A DNA stretch of 64,000 nt, from contig NZ_JACIJO010000002.1 of NCBI RefSeq assembly GCF_014206875.1, forward strand, positions 372,001 through 436,000. The letters are read 5' to 3'. The notes below the pieces were generated by a model that ran no database searches, had not been told where the DNA came from, and saw only the letters and a program-made list of their open reading frames with translations. Both the position numbers and the translations under genes were made by a program. Positions within the stretch are counted from its first letter, which is position 1; every line of letters begins with the position of its first letter. This DNA is from Algoriphagus iocasae (GTDB lineage: Bacteria; Bacteroidota; Bacteroidia; Cytophagales; Cyclobacteriaceae). Positions 46,901 to 55,491 of the stretch are shown piece by piece.

Positions 46901-47194
46901 AATGCCATCAAACGATCTTTCTTCATACCCTACAAAAGAAACAACCACATGGTATGGCCCACCTACTCTCATGTTTGGAAGAAAAAATCTTCCTTCTAAG
47001 TTACTAACTGCACCATAGCGCGTACCTGATGGTTCGTGTGTAGCTACAATATTAGCACCTGGGAGAGATTCCCCCGTTTCGTCAATGACAGATCCTTGAA
47101 TGTTAGCTGTTGTAACGCCTTGGGAAAAAGCGGTACCATAACTCACCACAAGGAAAATAAATGACAACAAATTCCTCAGTAAATTTTGCCTCAT
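43925..47194 (-). CDS. TonB-dependent receptor, Oar-like, with carboxypeptidase-like domain
   Basis: A 1089-residue outer membrane receptor. A signal peptide (ending GTAFSQG) is followed by a carboxypeptidase-regulatory-like domain at about 30-120 (GSVIDETGESLPGANIVATH). A plug begins near NEKINSLPTVNRSINDFTRL at about 147, and a 22-strand-type barrel ends RMQVGVRYIFN. The conserved GPYHVVVSFVGYE segment and overall length resemble Oar-like receptors of Bacteroidota and myxobacteria. The ligand is unknown. No SusD partner is adjacent, so it is probably not a standard glycan uptake unit. Confidence 0.85.
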   Translation of the reverse strand: MRQNLLRNLLSFIFLVVSYGTAFSQGVTTANIQGSVIDETGESLPGANIVATHEPSGTRYGAVSNLEGRFFLPNMRVGGPYHVVVSFVGYEERSFDGIVLGLGSTYTLNVQLNDGMELDVVEVIASKDAIMNSDRTGASLNLNNEKINSLPTVNRSINDFTRLTPQSNGTSFAGTSSRFNNYTIDGNIYNNNFGLGSGQFAGANPISLDAIEEVQVNLAPFDVRQAGFTGASVNAITKSGTNDFSGSAYYFLRNDQMIGDKVGDTRLNVGDSKNEIAGFRLGGPIIKNKVFFFVSYEKETEAVPSFTKVASRPGLEPDGLTVSRVPASQLDFVRESLSQLYGYEAGPYENYSFASEQERFNARLDWNINDNHKVSLRYNNYSAFTDVPTNGNSVRYISTRYRNTDRTGIEAMNFRNANYTNDRKVQSWVAELNSRIGVNMSNQVNVGYTSITDPKRGIPGGQDFPFIEVLEPDASGNLLYYMSMGNELFTVGNLLENNIFNFTDNFSLYKGNHTYTFGVNFEYMTFKNAFNPVFNGFYRFNSYDDFVASVINKTPGAYPEAFAKGYALDGSTTPPVDNTNFGQIGFYVQDEYQVTQNLKVTGGLRIDFPFYPIDIPSNDLLDDLNKTFETPDGTITPDVSQFPKVNPLWSPRVGVNWDVKGDRTTQVRGGTGIFSGRIPFVWLSNQVNGSGVVRGGLGYEGDDVVEALGPNYVFNPDVTYGNPENPGQSLSNELNLTDKNFKLPQVWRSNLAVDQVLPFGIIGTLEFIYSKDVSTPIAYNPVVRTPDGTFTGPDQRPYWEGSNYSNDDDFRNVFYLTNAQRKADYYSITAQLQKQFENGFSTMVAYTRSRSRDLDASSGSQAISLWPATVQSDRNDPELSFAGFDIPNRVIANLAYQTDNTTISIFYEGSDAGRFSYTYSGNFGDASNRLMYIPTNANELNFQEFTVGGRTVTAAEQAQLLNDYIDQDEYLSENRGSVAERNGAVRPFVNRFDLRITEDIVLSKDQKNKLQLSIDILNIGNMFNSSWGIQKFAYQQNLLNYRGVNSAGQPEYRLNTIPGTSDFPTETFRNTTSIGDTWRMQVGVRYIFN

Positions 47195-47537
47195 AATTAA
47201 TTTGTTTTGATATAAGTTGGTTTTGAAATGTAATTCAATGCAAAAGTAATTTTGTGAATCGGCAATCTTGGGTACTTACTGTTAAGTTTCACGGTACGAA
47301 TTTCACACTTTTTAACATTAATTTAATATATGAAAGCAAATTATATTCTATAATTTTTAAATTTTCTGTCAATTTTTTATTGATTAGATCAATTTTTTAC
47401 TGGAATATTGAAATAATCAATTGAAAATTGAAATTGTCCAAATGTAGAAAATATCCAAAAAACCAAAATACAATTTCGCGACAGGCCTCATTGCCAAAAA
47501 TTTCAATTGAATACCCCGTAAAAACAAATCATCCTTC
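47195..47537. other. Regulatory region between TonB receptor and lysoplasmalogenase genes
   Basis: A 343-base AT-rich divergent region. A -7-like element for the receptor lies at 47241-47248 (next entry). I see no gene, tRNA or strong hairpin. Confidence 0.5.
47241..47248 (-). promoter_or_regulatory. Putative -7 element of the TonB receptor gene
   Basis: On the minus strand this reads TACTTTTG, an exact TAnnTTTG match, 47 bases from the receptor ATG. The -33 box is poorly matched, so the call is tentative. Confidence 0.4.
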
Positions 47538-48230
47538 ATGAAAAGAAATAAAAATTTTGCTTGGCTTTATATCTTTCTATTTGCCACATTAATTGACATG
47601 GTTTTTCTTCTTGAAGGGAAAAATGAGTTTAGATATTTTTCTAAGCCTCTGATTTTGGCGGGTTTAATTTTATATTTTTTTAAAATCACCAAACCGATTG
47701 CCAGCACTTTACTGACCAAAACCGTCTTGAGTGCTTTGATTTTTTCATGGATCGGTGACATTCTTTTATTGTGGCCACAGTTATTTGCTTTTGGCTTAGG
47801 TGCATTTCTAATCGCTCATGTATGCTACATCATTGCTTTTAAAGTCGCTCAGAAAAACCCAGGTCATATTGGCCAGGTAAATTTCATCAAAACATTCTTC
47901 TTCAACCTCCCCTTTTATATCCTTGCGGCATTTGTTTACTATCTGATCCAACCGAATCTGGGAGTATTAAAAATTCCAGTGATCATTTATGTAATTGCTA
48001 TCGTATCGATGGTCACTACTGCCAGAGAGCGATTTGGAAAATCCCATCATTCAAGTTTTTGGCAAGTAATGATCGGTGCCGCTTTATTTTTTATCTCAGA
48101 TGGAATTCTGGCGATTGATCGATTTTACATGGGATTTCCAGAAGCCGGGATATTAATTATGGGAAGTTATGCTGTTGCCCAGTTATTGATTGTGATGGGA
48201 ATTCGAAGTCATTTAATTCAACCTCAATAA
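47538..48230 (+). CDS. Lysoplasmalogenase (YhhN/TMEM86 family)
   Basis: A 230-residue multi-pass inner membrane protein with about seven hydrophobic segments. The YhhN hallmark segments are present: RYFSKPLILAGLILYF near 35-50, then ALIFSWIGDILLLW near 70-83 with the conserved Gly-Asp, and FISDGILAIDRF near 190-201. Family members hydrolyse the vinyl ether bond of lysoplasmalogens. Bacteroidota generally make few plasmalogens, so the real substrate may differ. The next gene (DUF3820) begins 28 bases downstream. Confidence 0.85.
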   Translation: MKRNKNFAWLYIFLFATLIDMVFLLEGKNEFRYFSKPLILAGLILYFFKITKPIASTLLTKTVLSALIFSWIGDILLLWPQLFAFGLGAFLIAHVCYIIAFKVAQKNPGHIGQVNFIKTFFFNLPFYILAAFVYYLIQPNLGVLKIPVIIYVIAIVSMVTTARERFGKSHHSSFWQVMIGAALFFISDGILAIDRFYMGFPEAGILIMGSYAVAQLLIVMGIRSHLIQPQ

Positions 48231-48258
48231 GAAAAATTGCATTTCCAGCTTTTATAAA

Positions 48259-48477
48259 ATGGACAAACAAATCCTGATAGATTTAGTCACCAAGACCATG
48301 CCCTATGGCAAATACAAAGGAAGGCTTCTTTGTGATATCCCGGAACATTATCTGGTTTGGATGCATGGTCAAGGGTTCCCCGAAGGAAAACTTGGGATGT
48401 GGCTTCACACCCTTTATGAAATTCGACTGAATGGATTAGAAGATATTTTGAGAGAATTGAGGAAAAATTATAGATAA
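48259..48477 (+). CDS. DUF3820 small protein
   Basis: A 72-residue soluble protein with the core MPYGKYKGRLLCDIPEHYL, WMHGQGFPEGKLGMWL and a basic C-terminus. That composition fits DUF3820, related to small exonuclease-associated domains often called quorum-sensing-regulator-like in annotations, without proven function. It follows the lysoplasmalogenase gene on the same strand and is closed by a terminator at 48475. Confidence 0.8.
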   Translation: MDKQILIDLVTKTMPYGKYKGRLLCDIPEHYLVWMHGQGFPEGKLGMWLHTLYEIRLNGLEDILRELRKNYR

Positions 48478-48500
48478 AAAAAGAGGCCGAAGCCTCTTTC
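48475..48500. terminator. Bidirectional terminator between DUF3820 gene and aspS
   Basis: An 8-bp stem (48480-48487 with 48492-48499) with a CGAA tetraloop, A-rich on one side and T-rich on the other, serving both convergent genes. Confidence 0.85.
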
Positions 48501-50255
48501 TTAATTTTTCAGATTGACGAGAATCGAAAGCTCTTTCAATTGCTCATCGGCAATGGTACTTGGTGAATCAATCATCACGTCTCGTCCAGAATTATTTTTA
48601 GGGAAAGCGATGTAATCTCTAATGGAATCAGACCCTCCAAAAATTGCACAAAGGCGATCAAATCCAAAAGCAATTCCACCATGCGGAGGTGCTCCATATT
48701 CGAATGCTTCCATCAAAAACCCGAACTGCTTCTGCGCTTCTTCATCAGAAAAGCCAAGATGTTTGAACATCAACTGTTGGGTACCGCGGTCGTGAATTCT
48801 GATAGATCCTCCTCCTATTTCCACTCCGTTGATGACCAAATCATAGGCATTGGCACGAACAGCTCCTGGATCTGTATCCAAAAGCGGAATGTCTTCTTTC
48901 TTAGGTGAGGTAAATGGATGGTGCATGGCATGGAAACGGTTGGTTTCCTCGTCCCACTCCAAAAGAGGGAAATCTACCACCCAAAGTGGTTTGAAAACAT
49001 TTCTATCTCTTAGTCCAAGGTCTTCACCCATTTTAAGACGAAGTTCGGAAAGTTGCTTTCTCACCTTATTTGCTTCACCACTTAGGATCAACATCAAGTC
49101 GCCCGGCTCAGCTGAAAAAGACTCTGCCCAAGCCTGAAGATCCTCGGCTGAATAGAATTTATCAACTGTTGACTTTATGCTACCATCAGCATTGTATTTG
49201 GCATAAACCATGCCTTTGGCTCCGATTTGAGGTCTTTTTACCCATTCCGTCAAAGCATCTAATTGCTTTCTGGTATACTCTGCAGCTCCTTTCGCACAAA
49301 TCCCTACTACTAATTCAGCATCATCAAAAATACCGAATCCTTTTCCTTTAGCTACCTCATTCAGCTCTACAAATTTCATATCGAAACGAAGATCCGGTTT
49401 GTCATTACCGTAATATTTCATCGCATCAGCAAAGGTCATTCGCTTCACCTCTTCCAACTCCACTCCTTTCACATTTGCAAAAAGATGCTTGGTCAATCCT
49501 TCAAAAGTAGAAAGGATGTCTTCCTGCTCCACAAAAGCCATCTCGCAGTCAATCTGTGTAAATTCCGGCTGACGGTCCGCTCTCAAATCCTCATCTCTGA
49601 AGCATTTCACGATCTGGAAATACCTGTCAAATCCTGAAACCATCAACAATTGCTTGAAGGTCTGCGGAGATTGAGGCAATGCATAAAATTCTCCTGGATT
49701 CACACGGCTTGGAACAACAAAGTCTCTGGCTCCTTCCGGAGTGGATTTGATCAAAACCGGAGTTTCCACTTCAATGAAGTTTTGAGCGTCCATGTATTTA
49801 CGGGTCTCCTGCATCATTTTATGACGCAGTTGTAGTTTTTCCCGAACGACATTCCTTCTCAAATCCAAATAACGGTATTTCATTCGCAGTTCATCACCCC
49901 CATCAGTCTCATCCTCAATGATAAAAGGAGGGACTTTGGCTGCGTTTAATACTTCAAGCTTAGAAACTTTAATTTCAATTGATCCAGTTGGAATCTTATC
50001 ATTTTTGGAAGTTCGCTCAATGACAGTTCCAGTTGCCTGTACGACAAATTCACGTCCTAACTCGGCAGCTTTTTCAAGTAATTCTTTCTCACTGGAATCT
50101 TCTTCAAAAATCAACTGAGTCAATCCATAGCGATCTCTCAAATCAACCCAGATAAGGCCACCTTTATTTCTGACACGCTGAACCCAGCCAGCAAGTGTAA
50201 CTTCTTGATCAACGTTTTCGAGGCGCAATTCGCCGCAAGTATGCGTTCTAAGCAT
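48501..50255 (-). CDS. aspS: Aspartyl-tRNA synthetase
   Basis: Charges tRNA-Asp with aspartate. The 584-residue bacterial-type class II enzyme has an N-terminal OB-fold anticodon-binding domain ([19 protein letters not shown] near 23-41), class II motif 1 ([21 protein letters not shown]), motif 2 with [18 protein letters not shown] near 218-235, a GAD insertion domain at about 290-420, and motif 3 with GIAFGFDRL near 532-540. The discriminating bacterial GAD domain is intact. Aspartate tRNAs are read through G34-U35-C36 and G73, the same elements seen in the two tRNA-like genes at 22574 and 23168, but any link between them is inference. Confidence 0.97.
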   Translation of the reverse strand: MLRTHTCGELRLENVDQEVTLAGWVQRVRNKGGLIWVDLRDRYGLTQLIFEEDSSEKELLEKAAELGREFVVQATGTVIERTSKNDKIPTGSIEIKVSKLEVLNAAKVPPFIIEDETDGGDELRMKYRYLDLRRNVVREKLQLRHKMMQETRKYMDAQNFIEVETPVLIKSTPEGARDFVVPSRVNPGEFYALPQSPQTFKQLLMVSGFDRYFQIVKCFRDEDLRADRQPEFTQIDCEMAFVEQEDILSTFEGLTKHLFANVKGVELEEVKRMTFADAMKYYGNDKPDLRFDMKFVELNEVAKGKGFGIFDDAELVVGICAKGAAEYTRKQLDALTEWVKRPQIGAKGMVYAKYNADGSIKSTVDKFYSAEDLQAWAESFSAEPGDLMLILSGEANKVRKQLSELRLKMGEDLGLRDRNVFKPLWVVDFPLLEWDEETNRFHAMHHPFTSPKKEDIPLLDTDPGAVRANAYDLVINGVEIGGGSIRIHDRGTQQLMFKHLGFSDEEAQKQFGFLMEAFEYGAPPHGGIAFGFDRLCAIFGGSDSIRDYIAFPKNNSGRDVMIDSPSTIADEQLKELSILVNLKN

Positions 50256-50638
50256 GGTTTTAGTTTTTTTGGGAGGTCAAAGATAAAGAATTGAGGTTGA
50301 GTACACCATCATCTTTTTGGGATTCCTCATTTTTTTGGACAAAACTCTATGAAAAGCATTTTATTCCGGTGAATTCATTGAATTTTTTTTAATCTTTTTC
50401 AGATTAGGCAGGGAATTAGATAGGTGTAAACTGAAAATTTTAGATCGATCAGCCTAAGAAGTATCATCGACTGTAAAATTTATTTTTAGTGAATAATTAA
50501 AAATATTGCACAGTAGATTTTCGTTGGCATTATAGTTGGGCAAAAGGGGACACGAAGGAAATTGTCCCAAAACTTGGAAAATATTCCCTTTTTTCCTTGA
50601 TTGAAGGTTATTCTATCATCCCAAAACTTTACAGATTA
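50256..50638. other. Divergent regulatory region, aspS and M23 peptidase genes
   Basis: A 383-base AT-rich region with no gene. The only recognised element is a -7 box for aspS at 50278-50285. Confidence 0.5.
50278..50285 (-). promoter_or_regulatory. Putative -7 element of aspS
   Basis: On the minus strand this reads TATCTTTG, an exact TAnnTTTG match, 22 bases from the aspS ATG. No clear -33 TTTG was found. Confidence 0.5.
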
Positions 50639-51958
50639 ATGAACAAAAAATGGATCGTTGCTTCATCAGTGATTTTGACACTCGGTGCAGCGGCAATATT
50701 CCAATATTTAGGCTTTCCCTTAGAGAGTAAACCTGTATCGGTTCCTACCGAAGAATTGGTTGTAGAAGATGTTTCAAATGAAGTTTTTCTTTACGGAATC
50801 AATGTCACCGGACTCAATATTGTCGAGGGAACTGTCAGCAAAAACCAAACACTGGCTACCATTTTAGCCCCATTTAATGTTCCTTATCAAATCATCGATG
50901 AAATTGCCAAGAAATCAAAAGAGGTTTTTGATGTAAGGGGAATTGCTACCAATAAAAAATTCACGGTACTTACTCCTGCAGATACAGCTCAAGCACAGTT
51001 TTTTATTTATGAGCCAAATCCTGCAGAATATGTAGTATTCAATCTAGACTCCATGAATATCTACAAGGCTGAAAAGCCTGTGGAGTATGTACAAAAAGAA
51101 GTTGCTGGAATCATTGAAAGTAATCTTTCATCTGATATGTCAAAGCTAAATGTAGGCTATGATATTGTCGATCAGTTCGCGGATTTATATGGCTGGTCAG
51201 TAGATTTTGGAGCACTTCAGAAAGGCGATAAATTTAAAGTCGTTTATGAAGAGAAAATGATTGAGGGGAACGTAGTGGGTGTTGGTGATATCAAACTCGC
51301 TTACTTCGAACATCGTGGAGAACCTTTTCACGCCATCCCATTTGAGCAAAATGGAGAAATGAATTTCTTTGATCAGGACGGAAATAGTTTGAAAAAAGCG
51401 TTTTTGCGCGATCCTGTCAAATATACCCGAATCAGTTCCCGATACAATTTGAGAAGATTTCATCCAGTGCAAAAGAGATACAAAGCTCATTTAGGAACTG
51501 ATTATGCTGCAGCAAAAGGCACAGAAATTCGTTCCGTTGGCGACGGAGTAGTCACTCATGCGACTTACACCTCTGCAAATGGAAATTATGTGAAAATCAA
51601 GCATAATGGAACTTACACCACTCAATATCTTCACATGTCAAAAATTGCTTCTGGTATGAAGCCTGGGCAGCGTGTTAAGCAAGGTCAGGTGATCGGATAT
51701 GTGGGAAGCACGGGATTGGCGACAGGAAATCACCTTTGCTTTAGATTCTGGAAAAACGGCAAACAAGAGGATTGGTTGAGAGAAAAAATCCCACCTTCCG
51801 AGCCTATATTAGCTGCAAACAAAGCTGCTTTTGATAGCAAGAAGTTTGAATCCCTTCAGTTACTCGCCAATATCACTTATCCTGGTGAGGCTAAAAAGCT
51901 AGTGGCAAAAGCAGAGGAAATTCCTAGCATTCCTACTTTGAAAACGAAAACGGATTAA
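50639..51958 (+). CDS. M23-family peptidoglycan DD-metallopeptidase
   Basis: A 439-residue protein. The ATG at 50639 gives a membrane-anchoring N-terminus directly (MNKKWIVASSVILTLGAAAIFQYLG); an upstream in-frame TTG at 50597 is rejected. Residues about 60-280 form a regulatory region with an Opa/LysM-like segment. The M23 peptidase domain at about 280-380 has HLGTDYAAAKGTEI, with the H-x3-D zinc motif, and YLHMSKIASG with the second HxH-type histidine set. Such enzymes cut stem-peptide cross-links during growth and division. A strong terminator follows at 51981. Confidence 0.9.
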   Translation: MNKKWIVASSVILTLGAAAIFQYLGFPLESKPVSVPTEELVVEDVSNEVFLYGINVTGLNIVEGTVSKNQTLATILAPFNVPYQIIDEIAKKSKEVFDVRGIATNKKFTVLTPADTAQAQFFIYEPNPAEYVVFNLDSMNIYKAEKPVEYVQKEVAGIIESNLSSDMSKLNVGYDIVDQFADLYGWSVDFGALQKGDKFKVVYEEKMIEGNVVGVGDIKLAYFEHRGEPFHAIPFEQNGEMNFFDQDGNSLKKAFLRDPVKYTRISSRYNLRRFHPVQKRYKAHLGTDYAAAKGTEIRSVGDGVVTHATYTSANGNYVKIKHNGTYTTQYLHMSKIASGMKPGQRVKQGQVIGYVGSTGLATGNHLCFRFWKNGKQEDWLREKIPPSEPILAANKAAFDSKKFESLQLLANITYPGEAKKLVAKAEEIPSIPTLKTKTD

Positions 51959-51980
51959 AATATTTTCCCAGAAGATTAAA

Positions 51981-52012
51981 AAAAGAGAAGCCTTTTGGCT
52001 TCTCTTTTTGTT
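51981..52012 (+). terminator. Terminator after the M23 peptidase gene
   Basis: A 12-bp inverted repeat (51981-51992 with 51997-52008), loop TTTT, followed by a T run. Confidence 0.9.
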
Positions 52013-52105
52013 TTAGAAAGAATCGGTTAAACTTTTTAAAGATTTTTTTAAAAAAATGATATCGGTCACATCTAACTGAAATTTTCTTCACTAGATTTGC
52101 GCCCA

Positions 52106-52480
52106 ATGGTGAAAAGCACATTCTACATATGGCTTTGCGCTGTTCTAATGATGAATAGCATGGTGTATTCGGTGATCAAAGTGAGTTTCACGATGAACCA
52201 AAAATACATTATTGACAATTTCTGTGTCAATAAAGATAAGCCAATGATGAACTGTGATGGTAAGTGCTACCTTGCCACCAAGCTAAAAGAAGAGCAGGAA
52301 AGACAGGAAAATAAAACTGCCATCAGCTTTAGCCAGGATTTCGGGATTTACATCCAGCAACAATCCCTAACTTATCTTCATCCCACGAATTCCATTGAGC
52401 AGGTAGCTCATACATCTTTTTATCAAGACTGGTTTGGCCAAACCGAAAGCAAAGAAATCGACCATCCACCGCAAGTGTGA
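52106..52480 (+). CDS. Small cysteine-containing exported protein at the head of the MbnP operon
   Basis: A 124-residue protein starting at the ATG at 52106; an upstream in-frame TTG at 52097 would add only three residues. It has an N-terminal hydrophobic segment (STFYIWLCAVLMMNSMVYSVIKV) and then a cysteine-bearing segment with FCVNKDKPMMNCDGKCYLATK. Such C-x(10)-C-x3-C spacing could bind metal, and the rest is hydrophilic. I do not recognise a named family, but it sits 44 bases before a diheme peroxidase and MbnP genes, so a role in copper handling is likely by context. A TAGATTTG box at 52092-52099 would make the transcript nearly leaderless. Confidence 0.65.
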   Translation: MVKSTFYIWLCAVLMMNSMVYSVIKVSFTMNQKYIIDNFCVNKDKPMMNCDGKCYLATKLKEEQERQENKTAISFSQDFGIYIQQQSLTYLHPTNSIEQVAHTSFYQDWFGQTESKEIDHPPQV

Positions 52481-52524
52481 TTTTTTGATCGAGTAACTGA
52501 TTTCTTTTATAAAACCTTAAATAC

Positions 52525-53643
52525 ATGCGAATCCAAATTCCTGCTTGGCTGGGATTAGTCTGCGTGTGTGGCTTGATTTCCTGTGGAAATGAAATGGAAA
52601 GTCCTGTATCTGGACCAACTCAAATCTCCCTGAACTCACCGGATTATTTTCCGAACAATGTAGCCATGCCTGCTGACAATCCTTTGACGGAGCAAGGAGT
52701 ACAGCTTGGGCGGATGCTTTTCTATGAGAAAAAGCTTTCTGCAGATGGCAGTATCTCCTGTGCCTCCTGTCACCAGCAACAAAAAGCCTTTTCAGATGGC
52801 AAACAATTTAGCTTTGGCGTCAATGAAGCTAAGGGTGATATGAATGCAATGTCGCTTTCCAATCTTCATTGGCAAAATCGATTCTTTTGGAATGGACGTG
52901 CAAAAACGCTTGAAGAGCAGGCTGTACAGCCCATTGAAGACGAAAGGGAAATGAATCTTCCAATTGAGGAAGCTGTCAAAAGGCTGGAAGCTGACACCAA
53001 ATATCCCGCATTATTCAAAAATGCATTTGGCACTGAGGACATCAATGCTGAGTTGATTGGAAAGGCCTTGGCTCAGTTTGAACGAACGCTAATTTCTGCC
53101 AATTCAAAATTTGATGCCTGGATCAGAAATGAAGTTGAGCTTAGCCCTGAGGAAAAGCTGGGTATGGAGCTTTTCTTCACACATCCGGATCCTAAGTTGC
53201 AGCTTCGTGGTGGCAATTGTAGCGATTGTCATTTGGGTTTTCTAACTGCAGGAGATCCGAATGGATTTACAGGTTTTCACAATAATGGATTGGATGCTGA
53301 GGAGCATCTGGCCTCTGGTCTCCAGTCTGTAACTGGAAATCCATTTGACAAAGGAAAATTCAAAGCCCCAGGGTTAAGGAATATTGCATTGACCGCCCCT
53401 TATATGCACGATGGAAGATTTCAGACTTTGGAAGAAGTACTCGATCATTACAACGATCATATTCAAAACAGCCCTACACTGGACGTGTTGATTTTGGAAG
53501 CCAGCAATGAGCTTCCTGATGGAAGTGATGCCGTCAAACTGCATCTGAGCAAGGATGAAAGAAAGGCTATTATATCCTTTCTACACACCTTGACAGATCA
53601 GGAATTTATTACAAATCCAAAATTTTCAGACCCTTTTAATTAA
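52525..53643 (+). CDS. Diheme cytochrome c peroxidase-family lipoprotein (MauG/MbnH-like)
   Basis: A 372-residue exported lipoprotein with the lipobox ISC (Cys20). Two c-heme sites, CASCH at 79-83 and CSDCH at 232-236, define the CcpA/MauG/MbnH superfamily, with the hallmark APYMHDGRFQTLEEVLDHYN near 290-310. In MbnH the pair of hemes oxidises a tryptophan of the partner MbnP to kynurenine. In true peroxidases hydrogen peroxide is reduced. The neighbour gene encodes MbnP, and a second diheme protein follows it at 54433, so either could be the dedicated partner. Confidence 0.88.
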   Translation: MRIQIPAWLGLVCVCGLISCGNEMESPVSGPTQISLNSPDYFPNNVAMPADNPLTEQGVQLGRMLFYEKKLSADGSISCASCHQQQKAFSDGKQFSFGVNEAKGDMNAMSLSNLHWQNRFFWNGRAKTLEEQAVQPIEDEREMNLPIEEAVKRLEADTKYPALFKNAFGTEDINAELIGKALAQFERTLISANSKFDAWIRNEVELSPEEKLGMELFFTHPDPKLQLRGGNCSDCHLGFLTAGDPNGFTGFHNNGLDAEEHLASGLQSVTGNPFDKGKFKAPGLRNIALTAPYMHDGRFQTLEEVLDHYNDHIQNSPTLDVLILEASNELPDGSDAVKLHLSKDERKAIISFLHTLTDQEFITNPKFSDPFN

Positions 53644-53667
53644 TTCTGATTTACAAAATTTAAACAA

Positions 53668-54390
53668 ATGAAAAATCTATTTTATACAGCATTATTCGGT
53701 TCATTATTGATTTTCTCCTCATGTAAAGACGAGGAAATCCCAGCTACAATGGCTATAAATATTGAACTGGAGCATGTGCTAGCTGGCCAAACTTTAGAAC
53801 TGAACGGAAAATCATTTACGCTTCCTTCAGGAGAAGACTTCACCCCCAAAAAGTTTAAATATTACATCTCCAATGTGGAATTAAAGAACTCAGCCACAGG
53901 AGAAACTTATGTAGAACCAGAAAGCTATCACCTGATTTCAGAAGATGGAAACAAAAGCATAGACTTGGGAATGGTACCCTCTTCTGACTATGACCAATTG
54001 GTTTTTTCCATTGGTGTAGACGAAGTAGCCAATGGAAAAACAGATCAAACAGGTGACTTAGATCCAAACTCTGATATGGCTTGGAACTGGAATACTGGTT
54101 ACAAATTCCTAGTTCTGGAGGGTGAATTCACTAATAGCAAGACCAGCGAAAGACAAGGTCTGGTAATGCACATTGGTACCAATGCCAATTACAAAACCAT
54201 CACCCAAAATCTGTCTGGGGTAAGAGCTGGAAAAAGCACCACTTTAATTCTAAGCTCAAATCTTGACGAACTATTCCTGGATCCAAATACTCTTCAATTG
54301 AGCGAATTGGAAAGCACCACAATCATGTTTGGTGAGATGGCCGGAAAAGTCGCAGAAAACTATTCTGATGGTTTTATTACTGTGAAATAA
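53668..54390 (+). CDS. MbnP-family copper-binding lipoprotein
   Basis: A 240-residue lipoprotein with the lipobox FSSC (Cys19). Residues after about 25 match MbnP: KFKYYISNVELKNSATGETY near 55-75, then DMAWNWNTGYKFLVLEGEF near 137-155, with Trp139 and Trp141. In the methanobactin systems of methanotrophs MbnP binds copper, using a kynurenine made from Trp by the diheme enzyme MbnH. Here two diheme genes flank it and no methanobactin precursor is seen. It follows the first peroxidase by 25 bases and is followed by a GC-rich hairpin at 54404-54429. Confidence 0.85.
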   Translation: MKNLFYTALFGSLLIFSSCKDEEIPATMAINIELEHVLAGQTLELNGKSFTLPSGEDFTPKKFKYYISNVELKNSATGETYVEPESYHLISEDGNKSIDLGMVPSSDYDQLVFSIGVDEVANGKTDQTGDLDPNSDMAWNWNTGYKFLVLEGEFTNSKTSERQGLVMHIGTNANYKTITQNLSGVRAGKSTTLILSSNLDELFLDPNTLQLSELESTTIMFGEMAGKVAENYSDGFITVK

Positions 54391-54403
54391 TCAATATTGA
54401 CAT

Positions 54404-54429
54404 CCCGGGGATCATAGTCCCCGGGTTTT
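54404..54429 (+). promoter_or_regulatory. GC-rich hairpin between mbnP-like and second peroxidase genes
   Basis: An 8-bp inverted repeat, CCCGGGGA (54404-54411) with TCCCCGGG (54418-54425), six-base loop and four T. It stands three bases before the next start codon at 54433. The short T tail makes it an inefficient terminator or an mRNA-stabilising or processing site that could set the ratio of MbnP to the downstream proteins. Confidence 0.6.
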
Positions 54430-54432
54430 CTA

Positions 54433-55491
54433 ATGAAAAATTACCTCAAACTTCTTTTGATTTCAGGGATATTGCTTGTTTCGGCTTGTTCTCAGGATGT
54501 AGATCCTGTTAAGAAAATCAACACGCTGAACTACTTTCTTCCTAAGATTTCTTCTACGCTTCAAGTGGCAGGATTTCCACAACCGGAAAGAAACCTTCTT
54601 TCCGAAGAGGGAGTCACTTTGGGGAAAAAACTGTTCTTCGACCCCAAATTATCAGCAAATGGACAGGTCTCCTGTGCCACTTGCCATAGCCCCTCATTGG
54701 CATTTACAGATGGGATTTCATTGGCAGATCATGGAGTATCAGGTAATAAATTACACCGAACTGCACCCTCGATTTTCAATTTGGCCTGGCAAAGAAATGG
54801 GCTCTTTTGGGATGGTGGAGCAAACGATTTAGAGTCTTTGAACTTTGGACCACTAACACATCCAGATGAGATGGGGGCTGATCTCGATGATGTAGTTACC
54901 TATCTGGAAAGTGATGCAGAATATAGGTCTCATTTCAATTTAGTCTTCGGAGAAGAACAAATCCAAAGTGCCCAAGTATCAAGGGCAATCAGTCAGTACG
55001 TGAGAACCTTGATTTCTCAAGATTCAAAATATGATTATTGGAAAAGAAATGATGCACAATTGACAGAGTTGGAACTCAAAGGTTATCAAGTTTATAAAAA
55101 CAACTGTTCCAGCTGTCATGTCGAGGGACTTTTCACGGATGGTGACTTTCATAACAATGGGCTGGATAAAGAATATCCAAATCCACCAGAACTCGAAGGA
55201 CTATATCAGGGAAGGTATAGAATCACTTCCAATCCTGAGGACTTGGGAGCATACAAAACCCCAACTTTAAGAAACATCTATTTGACTGCTCCTTATATGC
55301 ATGACGGAAGATTCCAAACGATAGATGAGGTACTTGACCATTATCAAAACGGCGTTCAGGTCAATGAATCATTGGCTCCCGAATTAACTGAAGGTGTTGC
55401 CTTCAATTCTCTGGAAAGAGAAGCCCTCAAAGCCTTTCTGCACACTTTGACAGATTCGGTATTTCTTCAAAAACATCAACAAATAAACTGA
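54433..55491 (+). CDS. Diheme cytochrome c peroxidase-family lipoprotein, probable MbnH
   Basis: A 352-residue exported lipoprotein (lipobox VSAC, Cys19). The heme motifs are CATCH at 81-85 and CSSCH at 225-229, and APYMHDGRFQTIDEVLDHYQ lies near the C-terminus, as in the paralogue at 52525. MbnH-type enzymes lie directly downstream of mbnP in methanotrophs, so this is the better candidate for the tryptophan-to-kynurenine oxidase of the adjacent MbnP. It overlaps the next gene by one base (TGATG). Confidence 0.87.
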   Translation: MKNYLKLLLISGILLVSACSQDVDPVKKINTLNYFLPKISSTLQVAGFPQPERNLLSEEGVTLGKKLFFDPKLSANGQVSCATCHSPSLAFTDGISLADHGVSGNKLHRTAPSIFNLAWQRNGLFWDGGANDLESLNFGPLTHPDEMGADLDDVVTYLESDAEYRSHFNLVFGEEQIQSAQVSRAISQYVRTLISQDSKYDYWKRNDAQLTELELKGYQVYKNNCSSCHVEGLFTDGDFHNNGLDKEYPNPPELEGLYQGRYRITSNPEDLGAYKTPTLRNIYLTAPYMHDGRFQTIDEVLDHYQNGVQVNESLAPELTEGVAFNSLEREALKAFLHTLTDSVFLQKHQQIN

